Shown piece by piece: positions 1 through 9,463 of a DNA stretch of 64,000 nt. Made by a program: the position numbers and the translations under genes. Origin of the DNA: Volutella citrinella (taxonomy: Eukaryota; Ascomycota; Sordariomycetes; Hypocreales; Nectriaceae). Positions within the stretch are counted from its first letter, which is position 1. Each line of letters starts with the position of its first letter. The notes below the pieces were generated by a model. It was not told the origin of the DNA. It worked only from the letters and a program-made list of their open reading frames with translations, and did no database searches. The stretch spans positions 1,550,001 to 1,614,000 of the forward strand of contig JAWZSP010000002.1 in the NCBI GenBank assembly GCA_034401135.1. The letters run 5' to 3'.

Positions 1-2239
1 AGCTGGTGACGCCTCCGCCTCCCGGCGCTCCATACGGACTTCCTGTCCCCGGCTCCGAACGCCCCAATCGCACCGCCGTCTACCGCCACTGGGCCGTCCG
101 CGATGAGCCCCTGTTGACCACCCTCGACCCGGAGATCCTGACCACGCACGATTTGTTCGAAAAGAGCGCCCAGAAGTATCCCAAGGCCAGGTGTCTCGGC
201 ACGCGCCACTGGAGTCCCGGATCCCAGCAGTGGGAGGACAAGTACGACTGGTTGACCTACTCTGAAGTCAACACCCGAAGAAAGAACTTTGGTGCCGGCC
301 TCGTCGACATCCACAGGCGCATCAACCACCCGGTCGACAAGTATGGCGTCGGCTTGTGGTCCCAGAACCGTGCCGAGTGGCAGATCACTGGTAATTGCTC
401 CTCCCCGCCCTTCCCTCCCCTTCCTCTTGGTCCTGTCCTGTCGTGTCCCGTCCTCCCGGTCGCTAACCTGGGCTCGTGCCTCGCGCAGATCTCGGCCTCG
501 CCTCTCAGTCACTGTACACCGTCTCGCTGTACGAGACTCTCGGCCCCGATGCGATCGAGTACATCATCAACCACGCCGAGGTTGCCTGTATCGTCTGCTC
601 TCTACCCCACATCCCCGTCCTCCTCAGGATGTCGTCAAGGATCCCGAAAGTCAAGATCATCGTGTCGCTGGACCCTCTCGACAATGGCGAGCAGGCTTCC
701 CACACCAAGGCCGCCGTCCTGAACGACATTGCGTCGCAGCATGGCATTCAGATCTACTCCATGGCCCAGGTTGAGGAGATGGGCGCCCGGTCCGGCCTCC
801 CGCTGCGTGCTCCCAGCCCTAGCGACCTTTGTACCATCAACTACACCTCTGGCACTACCGGCGCTCCTAAAGGTGTCGTCATCACACACGGCAATGCCAT
901 TGCTGGCGTATCTGCCGGTCGCATCAATCAAAACGTAAATCCCAAGGACATCCACATGTCCTACCTGCCTCTCGCCCACATCTATGGACGCATTATAGAT
1001 CAGGTCGCTCTTGCGGAGGGGGCTGGAATAGGATTCTTCAGAGGAGATATTCTCGGCTTGGTTGACGACATGAAGATCCTTCAGCCCAGCGGGTTCATCT
1101 CGGTCCCTCGCCTGTTCAATCGATTTAACTCGGCCATCAAGACTGCCACTGTCGATGCTGACGGTTTCCGCGGCGCCCTGTCTGCGCACGTCATCAACTC
1201 CAAGAAGGCCGCGATGAGAGCCCCTCCCGGCAAGGCCAACAACACCCACCTGTTGTACGACCGCATTTGGACGCCCAAGGTCAAGGCCGCGGTTGGCCTG
1301 AACAAGGTGCACAGCATGGTGAGCGGAAGCGCCCAGCTCGACCCCGATGTCCAGGAGTTCCTGCGCGCAGCCTTTGCCTGTCACTTTGCCCAGGGCTTTG
1401 GAATGACCGAGACGTACGCCGTCGGCATGATCCAAGCGCGTGGCGACTTTTCTGTCGGCAACGTGGGAGGCCCCATGGCTTGCATGGAGATCTGCCTCGA
1501 GTCTGCGCCCGAGTTTGACTACACGGTGAACGACAAGCCCAACCCACGAGGAGAAATCCTCTTCCGAGGCCCCGCCGTCTTCCGAGAGTACTACAAGAAC
1601 GCAGAGGAGACCAACAAGTCCCTTGAGGCCGATGGCTGGTTCCACAGCGGCGACATCGCCGAGGTCGACAACATGGGTCGATTCAAGATCATTGACAGGA
1701 AGAAGAATGTCTTGAAGCTTGCCCATGGCGAGTACATCTCACCTGAGCGCATTGAGAACGTGTACCTGGGAAGCACCAACCTCATCAACACAGCCTACGT
1801 CCACGGCGAGGGCACCAAGGCGGCGCTTGTCGCCGTGTTTGGCATTGATGTGGAAAACTTTGCCCCCTTTGCCAGCAAGATCCTCCAAGAGACCATTACT
1901 CCCAGCGACGTCGCCGCGCTCAGGGCCGCTGCCAACGATCCGCGGGTCAAGGCCAAGTTCCTCAAGCAACTCGACGCCATTGGCCGCAGCCACAAGTTCA
2001 ACGGATTCGAGAAGGTTCGCAACGTCTTCCTCGACGTGGATCCTTTCACTGTCGACAATGAGCTTCTGACCCCCACGTAAGTTGACGCTCGACATTTGAT
2101 AATGAATGACCCCATGTGCTAATGTTTCAATAGGCTCAAGTTGAAGCGACCTCAGGCCGCTAGGGCATTCCGGGAGCACCTTGATCGCATGTACGATGAG
2201 CTTGAAGCAGATGAAGTGAACAAGAAGAGCAAGCTGTAA
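1..2239 (+). CDS. Peroxisomal long/medium-chain acyl-CoA synthetase (Faa2-like), 5' end cut by window
   Basis: Activates fatty acids to acyl-CoA with ATP and CoA, here probably for peroxisomal beta-oxidation. Three exons are seen: 1-390, 489-2076 and 2134-2239, with introns 391-488 (98 nt) and 2077-2133 (57 nt). About 693 residues lie in the window, close to full length for the family, so only a short N-terminal piece is missing upstream. The AMP-binding signature YTSGTTGAPKGVVITHGN is at about 842-895. Later adenylate-forming motifs include GFGMTETYAVG, DGWFHSGDIAEVD and the hinge IDRKKNVLKLAHGEYISPE. The last exon ends in KKSKL followed by TAA, a canonical type 1 peroxisomal signal (SKL), which favours a Faa2-type enzyme over the cytosolic/ER Faa1/Faa4 type. 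The donor of intron 2 overlaps an in-frame TAA, so an unspliced transcript would lose the signal. Family assignment is firm. Chain-length preference cannot be read from the sequence. Confidence 0.93.
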
Positions 2240-2533
2240 AAATAAGATTAATGTATATTGAGCGACGAGACATCTCAGGGTTATTACGGCTAGCGAACAG
2301 TGGATTGATTACCTGCTTGATTAAGTTGCAATGATACGCTGCGTATTATCATCATAGTCACTAATGTCTCTATGATATGAGAACTATTCCACTTGATGTT
2401 TGCATCGCAGTGTCTGTTTTTTTTTTTCTAATGGCTTGATCGTTATATCTGTGATTCTCAGAACTGGAAAATCGGTAGAAATTAGAGCTGTGCTTTACGA
2501 CTACCCAGGAAGCTTAGTAGCGGAATGCAACTC

Positions 2534-2588
2534 CAGGCAAATGCGCCAGCCCTCGGATGCGATAGCTCAGGGTTGGCGCATTTGCCTG
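2534..2588. repeat. Inverted repeat: 20-bp arms, 15-nt loop
   Basis: The left arm is 2534-2553 and the right arm 2569-2588. Fifteen bases (CAGGCAAATGCGCCA) pair perfectly, and the remaining five pair with a single G-T wobble. The spacer is 2554-2568. It lies about 295 nt after the acyl-CoA synthetase stop. It could be a transcribed hairpin, a small foldback (MITE-like) element or a chance palindrome. No target-site duplication was recognised. Confidence 0.75.
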
Positions 2589-3589
2589 CTAAACATCAGA
2601 GAACTCGGGTCCGACGCAGCGGGGGGAGGGGAGGGAGGGGGGGTACCGTCTGATTGGTGGACATTGAGATTGACCCACAATTGGTATCGAGAGCATTTGA
2701 TCGCTAAGAAGGCTCGCCCTAGTCCTTATACCTTTTATAGATTAATAAATCTGGTCCTAAGATAGTACAAACTACACTACCTAGTTGTCTCCGATATTGT
2801 ATAATACTATCTTTTACGTTCTTGTTCCTTTTCTTTCTCTCTTGGTAATTAGTCTAGATCACGAGACTAATTCCTGAGGAAAACTCGCTTAGCGACAGCG
2901 CCAACTTGGTTTCTACCTAATCAACAATTGACTCGGAGTCAGTTTTGCTTTCGTCAATCCGGATGTTTAGCTTTGTAAAGAGATCAGTGACCAAACGTCG
3001 ACAGGCTACCTTGCTTTGTCCTGCGGGAAAGCACTCAAATTTCCTACTTACCTAGTGGTGGGTTCGCATATTACTGGAAGCCGTTGACTAATTCCACATG
3101 ATAACCCGCCGCGCAGCTCATCCAAGTTGAACGGCCGCCTTCCTTCTCTGGGCATAATGACCATTCTGAAATACAATCAATCTTGGCTTTCTCTCGTCCC
3201 TGGCGTCGGCATGCCATACTCACGACCACAAGAAACCCGCGGGCGCATCTTTCTGAAATAGTTGGCCCTTTGAGTGTTTAGAATGTTGAGCCACCCTTGG
3301 AAGTTTCGTCCACATTGAGATTTGTTTTATACAACCAAGGACTGCTGTGCTACAGCTACTGAAGTGCTAGTAGTAGTGGCCCGAAATTTGACACCCTGTG
3401 ACGTAGTTTACTATTACGCAATGTCGTCGTCTGGTTCGAAAAGGGCATCATGTCCCTTGGCTTATACATTCAACCAGCGACAAGATCGGCCATTGTCAGG
3501 CCATTGTCTATCAATTGACAATGTCAATAACGCTGTGAACCTCGTGTTAAACCTCTTTGTTTAAATTATAACCAAAAGTCATCGACAGC

Positions 3590-3785
3590 AGTGTAAAACA
3601 TTGATAAAATAATTAAATTAAGTAGATTTTTAATATTCCTGATAAATATACTACTATTATAATATTTAAAATATCTATTTTAAAAATTATTTACTTTTTG
3701 GTTGTACTTCTTTGATACTTATCGTTTTTTACCTACTTAAACTCTAGTTATTAAAACTTAGTATAAATCACTGCTAGTTAGCTTA
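3590..3785. other. AT-rich island
   Basis: About 200 bases made mainly of A and T, with runs such as ATAAAATAATTAAATTAAG, inside otherwise GC-rich DNA. It has no ORF of note. Such islands in Pezizomycotina are often RIP-mutated repeat remnants, but this one also sits just upstream of a gene start and may simply be promoter DNA. Confidence 0.55.
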
Positions 3786-3920
3786 GTCAGCATGTGGCGT
3801 TCCCCACCTCTCCCTCGCTTTGTCTACAATCACTGAGCCCAAACAAAGCGGCTAAAGATATATCGAGGTACGAGGCTATTCGCCTTCATTCACGCGCCTT
3901 TCGTGGAGAGATGCCCTTGG

Positions 3921-6900
3921 ATGGCGCCAGTACTCGTGTCACCTTCGTCACTCATGAGTTTCCCTCATAATACGATCGTGACAAACCCTCTGTACCGATT
4001 CACAGGCAGCGCATCGCAAGAGAGCCTATGTGTGGAGCCTCTCAACGCTCCCCTGGAGCACGAGGGCCCTCCTCTAAAGCGCCAGCGCGTCGGCGATGGC
4101 ATCACGCGTCGTCGTGACATGAAGGAGTGCTTGCGGGAACAGGTGATACCGTACATCCGCAGGCTCATCAATGATCTGCCACCCCATGGGTATCGCAGGG
4201 ACGAGCTCGCATCACAGGTATACTGCCGACGAGCATTTGAAAGTGGTCATGGAGCTGATTTGCGCCCGTTTCTAGGTCTTCACGACGCTCATATCGACCT
4301 CACGGTTCCGGACACGACTAGACGAAACTAAAGGATTCCTTTCTCTTGTTGACGAGAAAACTCTGGCGGCTTGGGCAGAAGGTGAAGTCAAGAGGTTGGC
4401 AGCATTACCTGTATGGTTTCCAGAGATCGGTCGCTGCGCTTCGATGAACTCACCGTGGGATAGGACTTCCGCATCAAGGGCAAGTCCCAAATCAAGGCCG
4501 AGCCCAAGATCAAGGCCCCGATTCCACTCCTTGCACCACACCAAACTTCACCTGACCCATCCGAGACGAGCGAGCGAACCCCAGCACCAGCACCCGGGCA
4601 GGTCGTCGGCCCAGACTCCTACGCGCAGCCAGAGCTACCGAACGACCCCGAGTGGCACGATACCGAGAGCCGAGATTATAGGACACAATCGGAACGACTG
4701 GTCATCTCTGCTACAAACTCCTACTTCGAACTCAACGCGCGTCCCTACCAGACCGCTGCCGATCGCGAGCTCATCGCCAAAGGCGCAAAGTGTCCAATAC
4801 GAGTGCCTTGGGGCACCACGCTTCAGCCTGCGGTCTACCATGTTGACTTCACCGATGATGAAATACAAGAGATTGCCAAGTGCATATCTGTGTACGAAGC
4901 TGAGGACCTCCCACACAACTTGGCTGGGGTGTTGAAAGCGTGCCACAAGCACAATGTATCCTCACTGGTTGGCAACCGACTAAAGGGCAGGTTGGAGGAG
5001 GATGTGCGCAATTTCTGCTCTGATCTCCTTTCTGGACGCCTTCCCCCAAGGACTGGACCTCAAGTCCTGTCCCTCCGCCATGAAAGAAGGGGTGCCGTAC
5101 TTCGTGATGCACGGTCTAGTCGCGTCCCCGCGCTGCTTCTTGCTCGAGAGATCGAAGGAAACGCTGGCTTCGGTCGCACACGGCAGTTGGTCAACTTCCA
5201 GAACGAATTCCGTAAGGCTCACGCGGATGATATGACTGTTGTCTCAGAGTACACCAACTGTGCTGGTGACATTATTACGGGATCCTGGGTGTCGCAACAT
5301 TCCCTAATCTGCGGCACCACGGCCCACTCAGACACTCATAACCAACAATATAATAAGCCTGGCAACTTGCTCATGTGCTCGACTATGAAGGGCGTCCTTC
5401 AAGCCCTCCCCGATCACCGCATACCCCGACCGTTGGTTGAAAAGGGGGAGAACTCTACAGAGGCCATGCGCCAGAGCCAAGACCCCTGGCTCTACTCATC
5501 AGTCGTATCATCAGATTACGACAAGTATAGCGATCTAGCATACACCTCGAGCTTTGACAAAACTGTCAAGGTGTGGGAGATTGATCCCTCGGATAGGTCG
5601 ATGGAGGCCCTGGCTACTTGGGAACACACGGCCAACGTCAATTTCGTCGCGGCCGCCAAGGACGGGTCTGGCCGAGTCGCCACTGCAGCCGATGCACCAA
5701 GAGATGCTGTGCGAATCTACGATGTCGACATTGATATCCCAGAAAAGAGCACCTACAGAACGTTCTCATGCTCGCGTCTAGATCATGCCGGCGACGACAA
5801 GTGGGCCTACTTTCCTGCGACGATGCAATGGGGGCGAGCGCCAGGGACTCGACATTTGCTGTTGGTCGGATATTCGCCCCGTAGCATGAGCGGGGATGAC
5901 CTGGACATTCCAGAGGACAAGCGAAACTCGGGAGAGATTGCACTTTGGGACTCAATCGGAGGGTATCGCATTGCTGTCCTTGCTGCATCAACTGCCAACG
6001 TTTTCGAAGTTGCATGGCACCCAACACTCCATCGATTCGCCTTTGCGACGACTCCGCTTGGGTCCAACAGCGACCACAAAGTTCGAACGCAGATCCATAT
6101 ATTTCAGCGCGATAAGGAACGGTCTGATGGATCCTACGGCCATTTGCAGACGCTCGACTGTCGTGCGTCAGATGTAAACGAACTAACAATAATGCCCAAT
6201 TCCCTTGCGCATTCATACATTACAGCCGCGTGTACCGATGGCAGAGTCTACGTATGGGACACGGCGCAAGGAGACAAGCCAGTCCATGTCTTGAAGCACG
6301 GGAAGCCTCTGGATGAGTTCTATGAGGACCGCGAGAGGGAAGATACAGGCGTCAAGTTCACGGCTTGGGGAAGCTCGCTGGATCGATTCTACACCGGCGG
6401 GAGCGACGGAGTGGTCAAGGTCTGGAACGTCCGGAATACGCACAACCCTCTCGTGCGTACCTTGCTCGAGGCCCCAGGGCCCATCTCGTTTGGGGCGTTT
6501 TCCCCTGATCAGGCGAAGCTAGCCATTGGCGACGCTACTGGGAGGCTCTTCATTCTCTCTATCGACAAGCGCGATGAGCCTGAATCGCATTTCCTTGCCC
6601 TCCCTGGGTCAAACCGCCGAGTTCGACGCCCCAGGCCGTTCACGCCCCATCCCGAGCCAGGACCACCGGATGGTGAAAACTCACCGGCATCCGAATCCGT
6701 AGCAACATACTCGCGGCGCAAATTCCTCGACTCTGGGCAACTGAAGCTCAGCGGCAACCCTGTTGTGGGCGCCGTACAGGGCGACGAATACTCCACGTTG
6801 GGCCTGTATCGCCGCGAAGCCCATTTCGACGAGGACCCGGGCCTGCCACTGCTTGCCAACTTTGAACGGCACCAGCAGGAGAGCCTCGCGGCCAGCCGCG

Positions 6901-7094
6901 GAGGCCGGCGGCGGCTCATGCGTCGCCTGAAACAAGTTGAGCTGCCCAATGGCAAACTATCAGCAATACATGCCGCAAACAAGTCTCTTGACTTGGATTT
7001 AACGGCGCTTCCGGACGACGAGATGGACCAACTCGTCAAGGCTGGGGCGGTTTTGAGCATTGACGACTGGGACTTGGACTACGAGGATGAGTGA
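3921..7094 (+). CDS. Large WD40-repeat protein with DWD-box-like motif (candidate DDB1-CUL4-associated factor)
   Basis: Three exons join to 1020 residues: 3921-4217, 4276-4410 and 4464-7094, with introns of 58 and 53 nt that keep the frame. The start is the first in-frame ATG; a second ATG at 3954 is possible. The N-terminus has a basic KRQR nuclear-localisation-like stretch. The C-terminal two thirds carry WD-type blades, such as DKTVKVWEID, DGRVYVWDTA and DGVVKVWNVR. The last (W798-N-V-R801) fits the DWD-box pattern W-D/N-x-R by which substrate receptors dock on DDB1. The tail is charged and acidic, ending in DWDLDYEDE. Overall size and layout recall fungal WD40 receptors of CUL4-DDB1 ligases, such as the heterochromatin factor DIM-9/Raf1. 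That identification is a guess; WD40 family membership is solid. An upstream out-of-frame ATG at 3911 opens only a 19-codon ORF. Confidence 0.82.
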
Positions 7095-8366
7095 ATGAGG
7101 GATCCGGCGAGGCGCCTCGCGATACATTATTTGAGATACCAGGTGTATGTATGATCCACCGGCGAGCAAGATGTCGATACGTGAGACGTAAATACACACA
7201 AGCTATGAAGTACGATCAATCACTATATACAAACCATCCGTGGAGCCGATGCCGTCTCCGTCTCGCTAGCCAGGGCAGACCTGCTGCTAGGTAATTTGAT
7301 CAATTGTATGGAAACTCCAACCATGGTCCATCATGAAGCCGCCCAAGGCGATTTGCTCCGATCCAGCCGAGCTCCGAGCCCGTTGATCGAGGGCCATCAC
7401 CGTCGTTCGGGCTCCGAGGCATCACGTCGGGCAGCCGATCGGGTCCGACCCGAAATGCCTCCACCCCCACGAGGGCTCGGACGCCGAAGTCGTCATGACC
7501 AAGCCGAGGCTCGCACGAGATGCCCTGCCTTGTCCAATCATCTGTCCTGTAATCAGATGCAATCCTTTCGGCCCCCTCAATCATGACTGCGCCTTTCAAG
7601 GTTGCGACGGCGGGCGCTAGTACTGCCGGACCCCAGACCTGGGTCCTGGGGATGTCATGAGGTGATCGCCTCGTCTCGTCTTCGTAATCAACTAAGGGAG
7701 CGTTTTCCAAAGCCAGCGATGAGATATGAGGGACCGCGTCTCGGGCGCCACGGGTTCACAGACTTTGCTGGCCCCTGGCGCGATGGCCAAATTCAGTCTG
7801 TAGTCGAAGTCTCCTGGCAAAGTCTGGAGTCTTGCGCCCACGGACAGGGCTGGGTGGGCCTCGAGGTGGGAAATGTGGGGAGCGAATCCGCTTCCTCAAG
7901 CCGCTGCTTGTAGGTGGGATGTCGATGCGACGAGAGCCATCAGAGTCGGCCACATGTCAAAAGTTGGAATAGCCAGGGCTGCCCGGGTCGGCACCGGCCG
8001 AAATCGGGCATTCAATGTTTCTCCAGCACGATGACTGGTGCCAATGGCTGGGCAGGGGGCTTGCGACCCGATGGACCTTGGGACTGATTGAAGCGTGCCG
8101 TCTATTTTCGACCTCAAACTCCCACGAGCAGGTGGCCATGTCTACAGAAGATAGTTATAGATAAAAAAAAACAGGACAATCAAATGACAGAAACACATGT
8201 CACACTCCAAGTCTCCATCCCCCTAGCTAGACCACGAGCAGATGATATTACCCAGCAGGAAGACCCAGGATTCAAAGGCGGAAAAACAAGAAAAATTGTC
8301 CATCGCGACAGAATCCCATGAGAAATGTTCCGTGCTTAATGTTCCGTGCTTCCAAAATGCCGTCGC
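7095..8366. other. Convergent intergenic region, no supported gene
   Basis: This lies between the WD40 gene and the carrier gene, which converge here. ORFs up to 136 residues occur on both strands but are GC-driven and have no recognisable domain. A 14-bp tandem duplication sits at its right end, in the likely 3' UTR of the carrier gene. Confidence 0.5.
8324..8351. repeat. Perfect 14-bp tandem duplication in the carrier 3' UTR
   Basis: AATGTTCCGTGCTT occurs twice head to tail (8324-8337 and 8338-8351), starting 15 nt beyond the stop codon of the minus-strand mitochondrial carrier. It is probably a recent slippage duplication, or a duplicated 3' UTR element. Confidence 0.85.
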
Positions 8367-9463
8367 TTAATGCTTAGCGGAGACCTGGTCTCCGGTCAGC
8401 TTCTCGACATAAGTTTTCGCCCTATATCGTCATGTTAGCCTCGTGTGCGGTAGTCGGGAGAGGGAGGGATAAACGTACATGTCGCCAAAGGCAACCATGC
8501 AGACAGTCTGCCAGATGCCAAGGCCGATACGGGGAGCGACACCGCGGTAGAGACCACGGATACCGTTGTTCTTGTAGATGTAGTTGAAGGTGTTGCCGAC
8601 AGTCATCTTCTTGGGACGGTTGGGATCCTCCTTCTTGCTCTGCATCTCGACACGGATGACCTCGATGGGCTGGTTCCAGGCGCTGAGACCACCACCGATG
8701 GCACTGGCGCAGACCTTCTCGATGGGAGCGAGCTTCTCGCCGTCCTTCTTGCTGGTGGCGGAGCGGATCCAGCCCTCGGCGAGACGGGAGAAACCGAATC
8801 GGCTACCCCAGTTGGTCATCTGGCGGATGGCGACAGCGTTGACACCCTTGTTGATGCCACGGATGCCCTCTCGGCGGTAGATGTCCATGAAGGTCTGGAA
8901 GGTAGACTGGGGCTTGACACCGGTGGCAGCCAGCTTGTGCTTGGTGATCTCGACCGTCTTCATGCAGGTGCAGAAACCCATGGTGGCATAGGCCTGGGCG
9001 ACACCACCGGTGATACCACCGATGATGCCACCGCCGAACTCGTTGGCGCCGGCAGAGCGGGCGTAAAACTCGGCCTCGGAGGCGACGAAGAGGAGGACGG
9101 CGCCCTTGGTGGAAGCTTCGATCCAGGCCCAGGGAATGAGACCTTGGTAGACTGGGGGAGTTGGTAGGCTGGTTAGCAAACAAGACTGGCCGAGAACGCA
9201 GAGCCCCGAGTACGCAGGGCCGGGGGGGCGGGTGACTACTTACAGCCGAGAACACCACCGCGGGACCAGACACGACCCAAAGCCGTGGTGAAGCCGTCGC
9301 CACGGTGGGCAGCCATGGTGGTCTTGACGACCTCGAGAGGCTGGCCCAGGGTGGTGACCTCAAACATGTTGAGGCCGGCGCCGAGGAGCAGGTTGGAGAA
9401 CTTGATGGGCTTCTTCTCCAGCTTCTTCTCCCCAACGGGGACGGGAACAGTGGTGGCGGCCAT
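8367..9463 (-). CDS. YHM2: Mitochondrial citrate/2-oxoglutarate carrier (YHM2 type)
   Basis: A mitochondrial inner-membrane carrier that in yeast exports citrate in exchange for 2-oxoglutarate and was first named as an mtDNA-associated protein. Exons read 9463-9244, 9151-8479 and 8421-8367 on the minus strand, with introns of 92 and 57 nt, giving 315 residues, the usual length for the SLC25 family. Carrier signatures are visible: QPLEVVKT in repeat 1 and QPIEVIRVEMQ in repeat 3. The middle repeat is degenerate (MKTVEITKHKL). The stretch LIPWAWIEASTKGAVLLF is typical of the YHM2 subgroup. The start is the ATG giving MAATTVPVPVGEKK. Its neighbour in the same orientation is mitochondrial citrate synthase, which makes the exported substrate. 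Subfamily assignment is by recognition of conserved sequence, and the transport direction is known only from the yeast protein. Confidence 0.92.

Larger units (their letters stand above)
2240..3920. other. Intergenic region with hairpin and AT-rich patch, no supported gene
   Basis: There is no convincing coding sequence: the longest ORFs are about 120 residues and lack protein-like composition. The stretch holds a long perfect hairpin (2534-2588), a G-rich run near 2620-2645 and a strongly AT-rich patch (about 3590-3785). Near 2692 there is a string (ATTGGTATCGAGAGC) that resembles the primer-binding site of copia-type retrotransposons, but no LTR pair or pol sequence was found. It may be an old transposon graveyard, but that is only inference. 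Confidence 0.5.

Noticed and set aside
635..1726. 363-codon minus-strand ORF opposite the acyl-CoA synthetase
   Set aside because: Antisense shadow of the AMP-binding domain exon.
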